Assembly (NCBI RefSeq): GCF_041228405.1
Contig: NZ_CP133888.1
Coordinates: 4,030,001-4,094,000, forward strand
Length of the DNA stretch: 64,000 bases
Reading direction: 5' to 3'
Origin: Salinilacustrithrix flava
GTDB taxonomy: Bacteria; Actinomycetota; Acidimicrobiia; Acidimicrobiales; Salinilacustritrichaceae
A model generated the notes under the pieces. That model had not been told where the DNA came from. It worked only from the letters and a program-made list of their open reading frames with translations, and searched no databases. A program made the translations under genes and the position numbers. Each line of letters starts with the position of its first letter. The stretch's first letter is position 1. Positions 1 to 8,712 of the stretch are shown here, piece after piece.

Positions 1-99
1 GCGTCGGGCGCTGCTCCCGGGGTGGAACCCCCAGGCGCGACGGCACGAGGCCTTCAGGCACCCTACCACCGTGCGCCTGCAGACGCGGTACCCCGGCTG
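1..99. other. left-edge non-coding stretch with a short hairpin
   Basis: No gene is supported here. It lies downstream of the minus-strand hydrolase gene. A short inverted repeat at 19-31 (ggggt, three-base loop, acccc) could fold as a small hairpin. In many actinobacteria ribF is followed by rpsO, so this stretch could be a terminator or a leader for a gene beyond the edge; that is inference. I looked for a tRNA fold and could not build one. Confidence 0.3.
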
Positions 100-1347
100 C
101 TACTGGGGCAGGGCGGGCTTGATGTCGTAGGAGTAGGCCGGCCGGCGCCGGCGGGCCGTGAGCCGGGCGAACTCGAGCTTGGGCGTCATCGCCCGGATCG
201 GGGCATCAGGGGGGTAGAAGGCGCGCTCGACCTCGTCGAGCCGGGCCAGGTCGGGCTCGAGGCCGTGGTCCCGCACGGCCTGGCGGTAGGCCTGGCCGAA
301 GCTGCCGTGCAGCAGGTCCGACACGATGGCGGGCAGCGTCTCGGGGTCCCGGAGGGGCCAGCAGTGGTTGGCCCCGTCGATGACGACGAACTCGCCCTTG
401 GCCTGGCGGGCGGCGTCCTTGGCCGTCTGCAGCGGCACGGCGAAGTCACGGGTGCCGTGCACCGCCACGACCGGGATCTCCTCCTGGGCGAGGCGCTGCA
501 GCATCCAGCGGCTGCCCCGGCTGCGCAGGATCGACACGGCCGGGCCGAGCAGGCGCCAGGGCCGCACGGCGTGGCCGACCAGGGTGGGGGCCAGGAGCCG
601 ACCGAGCTTGAGCGCCTGCTCGGGGTTCTTCAGCACCGGCGGCGTGGTCATGGCATCGAGGGCGAGGAGGACGACGACCCCGGCCATGGCCGGGGGGAAC
701 AGGCGCCCGACGTTGACGAGGCGGTCCCAGGCGTCGCCGACGATGGCGTCGACGAGGATGACGCCGAGGGCGCGCTCGGGCTCGCTGGCGCACAGCTGGG
801 TGATGACCCGGCCGCCCATGGAGTGGCCGACGAAGAAGGCCTGCTCGATGCCGAGCTCGTCCAGGGCCCGGCCGAGGAGCCGGGCGTACTCGCCGAAGTT
901 GGCGCCGCCGGAGGGCAGGCCCTGGGTGCTGCCGTGGTTGGCGGTGTCGATCGCGACGACCTTGAAGCCCATGGAGACCAGGCGGGACAACGTCTGGGCG
1001 TAGAGGAAGCCCTCGGCGGTGAAGCCGTGCACCATCACCAGCGGCACGCCCCGACCCGAGACGGTGACGCCGACCTCGTGGCCGTCGGCCATGCGGAACA
1101 CGTGGCGGGCCAGGCGGGGTGCGGCGACCAGGCCGCGCTCGGCCGCGCCGTCGGACTCGGGCCCGACCACCGGCATCTCGGCCTCGGGCAGCACGCTCGA
1201 GAGCGCTCGCCGGGCCCGCTCCCGGGGCAGCAGGTGGCTGCGGTCCTCCCGGCTCTCGTCGTCGTCGTAGACCGGCTCGAGAGGCACGACGTGACCGACG
1301 GTGACGGGGATGATCGTCACGTCGTCGGGGAAGCCGGTCTCGGTCAT
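100..1347 (-). CDS. alpha/beta hydrolase family protein
   Basis: The protein has 415 residues and an alpha/beta-hydrolase core. Visible are the oxyanion-hole region MVHGFT (about 105-110), the nucleophile elbow GHSMGG (about 174-179, Ser176), and a late GANHCWPL segment that supplies the probable catalytic His. About 80 residues before the core, rich in charged residues, match nothing I recognise. The substrate cannot be told from sequence; esterase, lipase or dehalogenase-like activity are all possible. The ATG overlaps the ribF stop as ATGA, so it is probably translated with ribF as the last gene of that transcription unit. No signal peptide is seen, so it is probably cytosolic. Confidence 0.85.
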   Translation of the reverse strand: MTETGFPDDVTIIPVTVGHVVPLEPVYDDDESREDRSHLLPRERARRALSSVLPEAEMPVVGPESDGAAERGLVAAPRLARHVFRMADGHEVGVTVSGRGVPLVMVHGFTAEGFLYAQTLSRLVSMGFKVVAIDTANHGSTQGLPSGGANFGEYARLLGRALDELGIEQAFFVGHSMGGRVITQLCASEPERALGVILVDAIVGDAWDRLVNVGRLFPPAMAGVVVLLALDAMTTPPVLKNPEQALKLGRLLAPTLVGHAVRPWRLLGPAVSILRSRGSRWMLQRLAQEEIPVVAVHGTRDFAVPLQTAKDAARQAKGEFVVIDGANHCWPLRDPETLPAIVSDLLHGSFGQAYRQAVRDHGLEPDLARLDEVERAFYPPDAPIRAMTPKLEFARLTARRRRPAYSYDIKPALPQ

Positions 1348-2297
1348 GGGCGCAGTATCCGCCGAGCGTCTTCGCAGTCGCGCTGCATCTGCTCGATGAG
1401 GTCGTCGACGGTGTCGAAGCGCTCCTCGCCCCGGAGCCGGGACACGAAGCGGACCGCGACGCGCTCGTCGTAGAGATCGCCGGAGAAGTCGAGCACGTGG
1501 GCCTCGAGCAGGCTGGCGTCGGCCGTCTCGTAGAAGGTGGGGCGCCGGCCGAGGGAGATCGCCGTCGGCAGCACCTCGCCGTCGGCCCGGACGAACCAGC
1601 CGGCGTAGATCCCGTCGGCCGGCAGCAGGATGGATCCGGGCACGGCCACGTTGGCGGTGGGGAAGCCGAGGTCTCGGCCCCGCTGGTCGCCCTGGTGGAC
1701 CACGCCGCGCACCTCGTGGGGGCGGCCGAGCATCTCGGCGGCGGACCCGACCTCACCGGCCACCAGCGCGCGGCGGATGGCAGTGGAGGACACGCGGCCC
1801 TCGGCGGCGGTGGGCTTGCCGTCGACGTCGACGAGGGCCATGCCGTGCACGTCGAAGCCGAGGTCGGGGCCGAGCCGGTTGAGCAGCGCCACGTCTCCGC
1901 CCCGGCCCTTGCCGAAGTGGAAGTCGGCGCCGACGATCACGGTACGGGCCTTGAGGCAGTCGACCAGGACCTCCTGGACGAACTCGTCCGCGGTCTCGGC
2001 CGCGCGCTCCTCGTCGAAGCGGATGACGACGACGAGGTCGATGCCGGTGCTCTCGAGCAGCTCGAGCTTCTGGTCGAGGTCGCAGAGCAGCTTGGGCGCG
2101 GACTCGGGTCGCACGACCGAGGCGGGGTGCCGGTCGAAGGTGACGACCGCCGAGGCCAGGCCCCGGGCGTCGGCTTCGCGCTGGACCTCGGCGATGACGG
2201 CGCGGTGGCCGAGGTGGAGCCCGTCGTAGGCGCCGATCGTGACCGCCGTTCCCTGCCCGAGCTCGGGGCAGCTGGACGTGTCGCGGACGATCTGCAC
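1344..2297 (-). CDS. ribF: bifunctional riboflavin kinase / FAD synthetase
   Basis: RibF phosphorylates riboflavin to FMN and adenylylates FMN to FAD in the cytosol. The 317 residues fit the usual two-domain length. The N-terminal nucleotidyltransferase half carries GAYDGLHLGHRAVI (about 22-35), with the HxGH motif, and SSTAIR near residue 170. The C-terminal flavokinase half carries GRDLGFPTANV and the following DGIYAGWF segment. The start is GTG at 2297; the alternative is unclear because no good Shine-Dalgarno sequence precedes it. ribF usually follows truB in actinobacteria. Here the whole Tad cluster sits between them, with tadC ending 20 bp upstream. Confidence 0.95.
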   Translation of the reverse strand: MQIVRDTSSCPELGQGTAVTIGAYDGLHLGHRAVIAEVQREADARGLASAVVTFDRHPASVVRPESAPKLLCDLDQKLELLESTGIDLVVVIRFDEERAAETADEFVQEVLVDCLKARTVIVGADFHFGKGRGGDVALLNRLGPDLGFDVHGMALVDVDGKPTAAEGRVSSTAIRRALVAGEVGSAAEMLGRPHEVRGVVHQGDQRGRDLGFPTANVAVPGSILLPADGIYAGWFVRADGEVLPTAISLGRRPTFYETADASLLEAHVLDFSGDLYDERVAVRFVSRLRGEERFDTVDDLIEQMQRDCEDARRILRP

Positions 2298-2317
2298 GAA
2301 GGCGATCGTACTTGTGC

Positions 2318-3229
2318 CTAGAAGCTGTCCATGATGTTGATGCCGGCCGGTCCGAGGATGATCACGAACAGCGACGGCAGGATGCAGAACACCAGCGGGA
2401 ACACGATCTTCACCGGCAGCTGGGCGGCCTTCTCCTCGACCCGGGCGCGGCGCTTCTCGCGCAGCTCCTGGGACTGCACCTTCAGCACGCGGGCGATGGG
2501 CAGGCCGTGGCGGGTCGACTGGCGGATGGCGACGACGAAGGCCTTGAGGTCGGGCACGTCGGTGCGCTCGACCATGCGGTCGAGGGCGACCTGGCGGTCC
2601 ACCCCGACCTGCAGGTCCTGGAGCACTCGGGCGAGCTCGTCGGCCAGGGGGCCGGTGCGGCCCTCGGCGGAGCGGGCCATGGCGGCGTCGAAGCCGAGAC
2701 CGGCCTCCACCGACACGGTGAGCTGGTCGATGACGTCGGGCAGCTGCTTCTCGATGAGGCCCTGGCGCTCACCGGCCTTGCGGTCGAGCCAGGCCTCGGG
2801 GCCGAGGTAGGCCAGCGCGGCGATGAGGGCGGCCAGGCCGAGGGACTGGCGACCCGTGCCGCCCGAGAGGAGCAGCACGATGAGGACGACGCCGATGGCG
2901 AGGGACAGGAAGCGGATGACGAGGACCCGCTCGACCGTCCAGCCCTTCTCGTACAGGCCGGCCAGGTCGAGCTTGCGCTGGACGCGGTCGCCCATGCCGG
3001 CGGAGGTGAACCCCTTGGCCCGGTTGCCGATGGAGGTGAAGAACGGATCGAGGATGCGGGTCTTGGCTGAGGCGCTCAGGGCGATCTGGCGGCTGTCGGC
3101 GAGCATGCCGCCGCGGCCGAGGTTGGCCTGGGCCTGGTCGAGGTCGCGCTCGGCGGTGAGCACCCAGACGAGGACGCCGACGGCCCCGATGACGAGGGCG
3201 GCTCCGAAGATGACGACGAGCAGGTCCAT
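2318..3229 (-). CDS. tadC: Tad/Flp pilus inner-membrane platform protein TadC (T2SS F family)
   Basis: The protein has 303 residues. An N-terminal membrane helix (about 4-26) is followed by two closely spaced hydrophobic segments (about 100-140), a T2SF cytoplasmic helical domain (about 150-275) and a C-terminal helix (about 275-297). This is the usual layout of TadC, which with TadB forms the membrane platform that the TadA ATPase drives to polymerise Flp/Tad pili. It starts with ATG one base after the stop of the VWA-TadB gene, so the two are probably translated together. It is the last gene of the cluster before ribF. The family assignment is firm; the partner role is inferred from the neighbours. 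Confidence 0.9.
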   Translation of the reverse strand: MDLLVVIFGAALVIGAVGVLVWVLTAERDLDQAQANLGRGGMLADSRQIALSASAKTRILDPFFTSIGNRAKGFTSAGMGDRVQRKLDLAGLYEKGWTVERVLVIRFLSLAIGVVLIVLLLSGGTGRQSLGLAALIAALAYLGPEAWLDRKAGERQGLIEKQLPDVIDQLTVSVEAGLGFDAAMARSAEGRTGPLADELARVLQDLQVGVDRQVALDRMVERTDVPDLKAFVVAIRQSTRHGLPIARVLKVQSQELREKRRARVEEKAAQLPVKIVFPLVFCILPSLFVIILGPAGINIMDSF

Positions 3230-3230
3230 C

Positions 3231-5216
3231 TCAGTACTCCACGTCGATCAGCTTCTTCAGCCACAGCGCGCCGGCGACGAGCAGCGCCACCGCCACGCCC
3301 AGCATGATCAGCCCGATGGTGCGGCTGAAGAGCGGGTCCATGTAGTCGGGGTTGGAGCTGTACAGGATCAGCCCCATGCCGATGGGCAGGAAGCCCAGCA
3401 CCATGGCCGAGATGCGCCCCTCCGCAGTGAGGGCGGAGACCTGGCGCTTGAGCCGGTTGCGGGCCCGGATGGTCTCGCCGACCTGGTCCAGGATCTGAGC
3501 GAGGTCGCCACCGACGGTGCGGTTGATGCGCATGGCGTCCACGACCCAGGCGAAGTCCTCGTTCTGGACGCGGTTGGCCACGCCGTCGAGGGCGTCCTCC
3601 ACGTCGCGGCCGAGGCGGGTCTCGAGGATGGCCCGGCGGAACTCCTGGCCGAGCGGGGCGTCCATCTCCTCGGCGACCGTGTCGATGGCCTGGCCGACGC
3701 CGAAGCCGGATCGCAGCGAGCCGGACATGATCATGAGGGCGTCGCTGAGCTGGTCCCCGAAGGCCTTGTTGCGGCGGGACGCCTTGAAGTCGAGGAACGC
3801 CTTGGCGCCGAGCAGCGGCACGAGCAGGCCGATGGCACCGATCACCACGCCGAAGAGCAGGTAGCCGAGGATACCGGCGCCGATGGCGATGGCCACGACG
3901 AGGGCGGCGTACTCCCCTGCCCGCATGACGAGGCCGGCCCGGTCGAGGGCGGCGTCGATCTTGCCGGTGGACTCGGTGCGCTCGACGGCCGCGGACGCCA
4001 TCCGGGTGGCGGCGGAGCGGACGCTGTCGAAGGCGCGCTCGGCGCCGCTGTGGTCGTCGTGGCTCACCGGAGCGGCATCGGAGCGCAGGGAGCGGCGGGC
4101 CTCGCGCCGGCGCACGATCGCGGAGCCGGCGCCGCTCGGGATCGCCAGGGCGATGAGCGCGGCGAGGGAGAAGCCCACGATCAGCGCGCCGATCCAGAGC
4201 ACCCAGCCCTGCTGGTAGAAGGGCGGGTCGGCTTCGGAGGTGAGCACGCCGGGCAGGGCGATCTCCTCGACGTCGTCATCGCCGGCGCCGGCGTTCGGGT
4301 CCCGGTCGGGCAGGGCGAGCTCGACCGATCCGGTCGCATCGCTGCCCTCGACGCCGATGGCCCATGTGCCTGTGGGGTCCGGGGTCGTGGAGGTGAAGGA
4401 GACGGCGTACTGGTTGACGATGCGCTGGCCGAGACCGACGTAGGTCTCGGCGAGGGCGTCGGGGTCCGTGGCGGACACGACCCGGCCGCCGGCTGCGTCG
4501 GCCAGGGCGTCGAGGGCGGCGTCGTCGGTCTCCGCGGTCTCGAGGGAGACGAGGTAGAAGTCGCCGGCGCCGCCGGCGAGGGCTTCGGTGGTCTCCTCGA
4601 CCCCGGCCTGGGAGTCGGAGTCGGCCCCGTCGCTCAGCACGACGATGGCGTTGCGCTCGGCGGGCGACGCACCGGTCTGCTCGGTGGCCAGCAGGACGGC
4701 GTCGTACAGGGCGGTGCCGCCCGCGGCTTCGAGGCCGTCGATGGCGGCGGCGGTCTCGGCCCGGTCGGTGGTGAACTCCGAGGCGACCGAGGCGGCGGAG
4801 CCGAAGCCGATCACGCTGACCGGCGCGTCTTCGGGCAGGACCTCGATCAGGTCGGTGGCGGCCGCCTTGGCGGCGTCGAGGGCCTCGCGGATGGAGCCGG
4901 ACGTGTCGACGGCGAGCACCACCCCGATCTGCTGGTCGTCGAGGGCGGTGAACTCGGCATCGACCGGCTCGTCGTTCTCGGTGAGCCGGAGGTCCTCGGG
5001 GCTGAGGTCGGCGCTGGCCAGCTCGGGGGACAGCGCGACGCGCAGCTGCACCGTGGGGAACGAGGTGATGTCGACGCCGACGACCTCGATGGCCGGTCCG
5101 GCGTCCTGGGCCCCGCTCGGCGGGGCGACGGTGAGCAGCGCGGCCAGCCCGGTGACCAGGGCGAGGATGAGCGCCGTCGCCCGGCGCAGGGCCGGGCGGG
5201 ATGCGTGCCCGTTCAC
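3231..5216 (-). CDS. secreted VWA domain fused to TadB-like T2SS F platform protein
   Basis: The protein has 661 residues and an unusual order. An N-terminal signal-like helix (about 13-36) is followed by an extracytoplasmic von Willebrand factor A domain (about 97-290). Its MIDAS residues are visible: DTSGS at 104-108, the TAL segment after an AAGG loop, and LSDGAD. A membrane helix follows (about 344-366), then a charged linker and a TadB-like T2SF domain with further helices (about 430-655). The VWA half would sit outside the membrane and could bind a metal-dependent ligand, pilin or the wall; the T2SF half is the pilus platform. It starts with GTG, overlapping the tadA stop as GTGA. TadB alone is about 300 residues, so the extra half is a real fusion. 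Confidence 0.88.
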   Translation of the reverse strand: MNGHASRPALRRATALILALVTGLAALLTVAPPSGAQDAGPAIEVVGVDITSFPTVQLRVALSPELASADLSPEDLRLTENDEPVDAEFTALDDQQIGVVLAVDTSGSIREALDAAKAAATDLIEVLPEDAPVSVIGFGSAASVASEFTTDRAETAAAIDGLEAAGGTALYDAVLLATEQTGASPAERNAIVVLSDGADSDSQAGVEETTEALAGGAGDFYLVSLETAETDDAALDALADAAGGRVVSATDPDALAETYVGLGQRIVNQYAVSFTSTTPDPTGTWAIGVEGSDATGSVELALPDRDPNAGAGDDDVEEIALPGVLTSEADPPFYQQGWVLWIGALIVGFSLAALIALAIPSGAGSAIVRRREARRSLRSDAAPVSHDDHSGAERAFDSVRSAATRMASAAVERTESTGKIDAALDRAGLVMRAGEYAALVVAIAIGAGILGYLLFGVVIGAIGLLVPLLGAKAFLDFKASRRNKAFGDQLSDALMIMSGSLRSGFGVGQAIDTVAEEMDAPLGQEFRRAILETRLGRDVEDALDGVANRVQNEDFAWVVDAMRINRTVGGDLAQILDQVGETIRARNRLKRQVSALTAEGRISAMVLGFLPIGMGLILYSSNPDYMDPLFSRTIGLIMLGVAVALLVAGALWLKKLIDVEY

Positions 5217-6601
5217 CGACGTCCCCGGTTGGCGGCGAGGGCCTCGCTCACGACGTTGGACTCGGTGAAGAGCTCCTTGGGCAGCTTGAAGCCCTGCTCC
5301 AGGAGGCGGTCGGAGAAGAAGGGACGGATGCCCGTGGGGACCGGGTGGCCGAGGAAGCGGCCGTTGTCGTCCATGCCCGCCCCGTAGTCGAAGTCGTAGA
5401 GCGTGTTCATCGTGATGGTGTCGTTCTCCATGCCCACCACCTCGGACACGCTGGTGATGCGGCGGGAGCCGTCACGGAGGCGGCTGATGTGCACGACGAG
5501 GTCGATCGCCGAGGCGATCTGCTCCCGGATGGCCCGCATCGGCAGGTCGAGGCCGGCCATGAGCACCATCGTCTCCATGCGGGACAGGGCGTCGCGGGGG
5601 GTGTTGGCGTGCAGCGTGCCGAGCGAGCCCTCGTGGCCGGTGTTCATCGCCTGGAGCATGTCGAGGGCCTCGCCGCCGCGGCACTCGCCGACGATGATGC
5701 GGTCGGGGCGCATGCGCAGGGCGTTGCGGACCAGGTCGCGGATGGTGACCTCGCCGCGACCCTCGATGTTCTGGGGCCGGGACTCGAGGCGGACCACGTG
5801 GCGGCGGGCGATCTTGAGCTCGACCGCGTCCTCGATGGTGACGATGCGCTCGCCCTGGGGGATGAAGTTGGACACCACGTTCAGCAGCGTCGTCTTGCCG
5901 GTGCCCGTACCGCCGCTGATCAGGATGTTCAGCTTGCCCTCGACGCAGGTGGAGAGGAACTCCATCAGCGAGGGGGTGGCGGCGCCGGTGCGGATGTAGT
6001 CCTCGGCACGCAGGACCATCTTGGAGAACTTGCGGATGGTGAGCGTTGGGCCGTCGACCGCGAGCGGCGGGATGACCGCGTTGACGCGGGAGCCGTCGGG
6101 CAGGCGGGCGTCCACCATCGGGGAGGACTCGTCCACGCGCCGGCCGATGGCGGACACGATGCGGTCGATCACACGCCGCAGCGCGGCCTCGTCCGCGAAG
6201 GTGACGTCGGTCTCCTCGAGCAGGCCGCGACGCTCCACCCACACCCCGGTGGTGTCGTTGCACATGATCTCGGTGACGTCGGGATCCTCGAGCAGGGGCG
6301 TGATCGGGCCGTAGCCGATGACGTCGGCGCTGATCTCGTCGACCAGTCGGGCCTTCTCGTCGGCCGTGAGCGGCACGGCCTCCTGGTTCATGATCTCGGC
6401 GAGGGTCTCCCGGGCGAGGTCGAGCAGCTCCTCGTCGGCCATGTCGCGGCTGCTCGGTCGGGCGGCGAGGCGCTCCATGAGGGCCTCGGACACCTGGTGC
6501 TTGAGGCGGGCGTAGGGGTCAGCCCGATGGGTCGGGGTGTTCTCGTCCACCTCCTCCATCGGCGTGCCGTCGGCGTTCTTCAGCCGGTCACCGAGTCGCA
6601 T
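5213..6601 (-). CDS. tadA: Tad pilus assembly ATPase TadA/CpaF
   Basis: This is a hexameric secretion ATPase (462 residues) of the CpaF/TadA branch of type II/IV ATPases, and the motor for pilus polymerisation. It shows Walker A GGTGTGKTT (about 230-238), an Asp-box region with TIEDAVEL, a Walker B-like stretch DRIIVGECRGGEA, and a His-box around LGTLHANTPRDAL. The N-terminal 150 residues hold the usual helical N-domain with LLEDPDVTEIMCND. The C-terminal 60 residues after the core are longer than in many CpaF proteins. It follows tadZ with a 4-bp gap and overlaps the VWA-TadB gene by GTGA. Confidence 0.95.
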   Translation of the reverse strand: MRLGDRLKNADGTPMEEVDENTPTHRADPYARLKHQVSEALMERLAARPSSRDMADEELLDLARETLAEIMNQEAVPLTADEKARLVDEISADVIGYGPITPLLEDPDVTEIMCNDTTGVWVERRGLLEETDVTFADEAALRRVIDRIVSAIGRRVDESSPMVDARLPDGSRVNAVIPPLAVDGPTLTIRKFSKMVLRAEDYIRTGAATPSLMEFLSTCVEGKLNILISGGTGTGKTTLLNVVSNFIPQGERIVTIEDAVELKIARRHVVRLESRPQNIEGRGEVTIRDLVRNALRMRPDRIIVGECRGGEALDMLQAMNTGHEGSLGTLHANTPRDALSRMETMVLMAGLDLPMRAIREQIASAIDLVVHISRLRDGSRRITSVSEVVGMENDTITMNTLYDFDYGAGMDDNGRFLGHPVPTGIRPFFSDRLLEQGFKLPKELFTESNVVSEALAANRGRR

Positions 6602-6605
6602 GGTG

Positions 6606-7775
6606 CTAGCGCCTTCCGAACAGGCCGCTGCTGCGGCGCTGCGCCGCGGATTCGGCCGTGGCGTTGGGGTCGGGTTCGAACCGGTCGACCAGCTCCCAGA
6701 GCGGGGCGGTGGCCGGCGACGGATCGCCGCCCTCGATGACGGGCACGCCCTGGTTCATCGACACGGGCAGGGTCACGTGGCTCGGGACGAGCACGTCGGG
6801 CTGCATGCCGATGGTGGCGGCGATGTCGGCCACGTCGAGGCCGACCTTGGCGTTGGAGCGGTTGAGCACGAAGTGCCGCTTGGCCCCGGTCATGCCGATG
6901 CGGTCGAGGGCGTCGATGGTCTTGTGCAGGCCGCGCACGCTGGCCACGTCGGTGGCAGCCACGAACACCATGTCGGTGGCGTTGTCCATCACCGTGAGGG
7001 TGCGCTCGCCGAGGCCGGGGTCGGTGTCGACCACGACGTACTTGAACTCCTGGTGGAGCAGAGAGACCGCCTTGGAGAACGCCTGCGCGGTGATCTCGTC
7101 GGCCACGCCGGGCACCTCAGGGGCGCACAGGGCGAACAGGCCCGAACGGTGCGGGGTGAGGTGGACCTTGACCTCGGTGGCGTCGTGGAGGCCGCCGGCG
7201 ATGGCGTCGCGGACGGTGGTCTCGGCCAGCAGGCGCAGGGCGTTGCCGACGTCGCCGAACTGCAGGTCGCCATCGACGAGCACGACCTGCTTGGGCGCCC
7301 GCATGGCGAGGCCCACGGCGAGGTTGGAGGCGATGGTGGTCTTGCCGGCGCCGCCCTTTGGCGACAGCACCATGATCAGGCGGTGCTGGTCCTCGGGGTT
7401 CTCCGCCGAGCGGATCGTGTGCGAGCGGCGCTCTGCCAGCTCGAGGGCGCGCTTGGCGGACTCGCGGATGCGGTCGCCGTCGGCGCCCGGTGGGAGGATG
7501 TCGCGCACACCGACCTGCATGGCCCGGGAGAACGCGTCTCCGGTGGGCTCCATGTGGAGCACGACGGTGACCTCGGGGCGCTCCTCGTCGAAGCGCTGGG
7601 CGACGGTGAAGGCACGCTCGGCATCTACGGTGCCGTCGACGAGGACGACGTCGACGGAGGCGTTCGCCGCAGCGAGGCCACGATCGAGCGGCGCCGTCTG
7701 GACCGGGACGACGTCGCCGACCGCGTCACGTACGGCCTGCTCGAGGTCGTCGGAGGCGGACAGGACGAGGATCAT
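6606..7775 (-). CDS. tadZ: Tad pilus localisation ATPase TadZ/CpaE
   Basis: The protein has 389 residues: an N-terminal response-regulator-like receiver fold (about 1-120) without an obvious phosphorylation pocket, then a MinD/ParA-type ATPase domain with the deviant Walker A SPKGGAGKTT (about 137-146) and LVDGDLQFGDVGNAL. This is the CpaE/TadZ architecture, which marks the pilus assembly site at the membrane or pole and recruits TadA. The C-terminal 30 residues look disordered. ATG overlaps the cpaB stop as ATGA. The arrangement of this gene directly before tadA supports the call. Confidence 0.92.
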   Translation of the reverse strand: MILVLSASDDLEQAVRDAVGDVVPVQTAPLDRGLAAANASVDVVLVDGTVDAERAFTVAQRFDEERPEVTVVLHMEPTGDAFSRAMQVGVRDILPPGADGDRIRESAKRALELAERRSHTIRSAENPEDQHRLIMVLSPKGGAGKTTIASNLAVGLAMRAPKQVVLVDGDLQFGDVGNALRLLAETTVRDAIAGGLHDATEVKVHLTPHRSGLFALCAPEVPGVADEITAQAFSKAVSLLHQEFKYVVVDTDPGLGERTLTVMDNATDMVFVAATDVASVRGLHKTIDALDRIGMTGAKRHFVLNRSNAKVGLDVADIAATIGMQPDVLVPSHVTLPVSMNQGVPVIEGGDPSPATAPLWELVDRFEPDPNATAESAAQRRSSGLFGRR

Positions 7776-8611
7776 CCGACAGGAGCTCCCGGGTTGATGA
7801 TGTTCTCGACGCTGATGCCCTCGGAGGGCACCAGGGCATCGCCGCTGTGCATGGCCATGTGCAGGTTGGCGTTCAGCGACTGGGCGTTGCGAGCGTAGAT
7901 CAACCGCTCGGCGTCCGGGCCCTCCATCGCCAGGGTCACGAGGAGCGACCCGGCGGCCGGCGCCACCCGCTGGGTGGGGTCGGTGGCGGCCCCTGCGGCC
8001 TGCTCCGGGAGCGGGTTGCCCTGGACGTTGGTGACCAGCGCCTGCTGGATGATGATCTTGGAGACCTTGTACTCCTCGGTCCGCGGCTGCCCGGTGGCCG
8101 GGTCGACCGGCTGCTGGGCGAGGGGATCGTTGGGCTGGAACACGAAGTCGCTGCGGTCGGCCAGGGCGATGAGCGCCACCGAGTTGCCGGGCACCGGCAC
8201 ACCGCCGATGAACTGCTCCTGGGACATGGCCACGGTGACCTCGAGGAGTCCCTCGGGCACCTCGACCGAGCCGCGGCGGGCCTGGACGTTGCCGGCCTCC
8301 ACGAAGCGGTTGGCCAGCAGCACCTCACCGGGCACCAGCTCGACGGCGGTGACGAGCCCGCTGACGGACACCAGGTCGGAGATCACGCCTTCCGGAGCGA
8401 CCTTCACCGGGATGTCTTCCTCCTCGACCAGCTCCTCGAGCTGGGCCGCGGAGGTTCCCGCAGGGATCGGTGCGGTGGCCGTGAGGACCCGCACCAGCTC
8501 TTCACCCTCGAGCGCTCGATCTTCGGCGCCCTGGACGTAGAGCACGAGCACACCTGTGCCCACGATCGCCATGACGACAGCGGCGATCACGCCCACCAGC
8601 TTCTTGTTCAC
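7772..8611 (-). CDS. cpaB: Flp pilus assembly protein CpaB/RcpC
   Basis: The protein has 279 residues. An N-terminal membrane anchor (MNKKLVGVIAAVVMAIVG, about 1-28) is followed by a SAF/CpaB-type domain (about 40-110) with the typical alternation of VPVGTLL-like segments, and then the RcpC/CpaB C-terminal domain (about 115-260). CpaB proteins sit at the envelope face of the Tad machine and may help pilus passage or stability. The GTG start at 8611 has a good Shine-Dalgarno sequence, GGGAGA, about 8 bases upstream. It is separated from tadG by about 100 bp, the widest gap within the cluster. Confidence 0.9.
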   Translation of the reverse strand: MNKKLVGVIAAVVMAIVGTGVLVLYVQGAEDRALEGEELVRVLTATAPIPAGTSAAQLEELVEEEDIPVKVAPEGVISDLVSVSGLVTAVELVPGEVLLANRFVEAGNVQARRGSVEVPEGLLEVTVAMSQEQFIGGVPVPGNSVALIALADRSDFVFQPNDPLAQQPVDPATGQPRTEEYKVSKIIIQQALVTNVQGNPLPEQAAGAATDPTQRVAPAAGSLLVTLAMEGPDAERLIYARNAQSLNANLHMAMHSGDALVPSEGISVENIINPGAPVG

Positions 8612-8635
8612 GTCTGTTCTCTCCCGGTCGGGGGG

Positions 8636-8648
8636 TTCGTACTACGAA
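8636..8648. promoter_or_regulatory. 13-bp inverted repeat in the cpaB leader
   Basis: ttcgta-c-tacgaa is a perfect 6+1+6 inverted repeat in the tadG-cpaB gap, about 25 bp before the cpaB start. It could be an operator for a second promoter in the Tad cluster or a small RNA hairpin. I see no convincing -35/-10 pair next to it. Confidence 0.35.
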
Positions 8649-8712
8649 GTGTTCCGCAGGCTGAGCCGCGAGTGGTGTATCGGCTGTTCGCGCTCGGCGC
8701 TGTAGCCAACCG

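Noticed and set aside
1..99. Possible tRNA or structured RNA at the left edge
   Set aside because: I tried both strands and could not form an acceptor stem, anticodon arm and T-arm; only a small hairpin remains.
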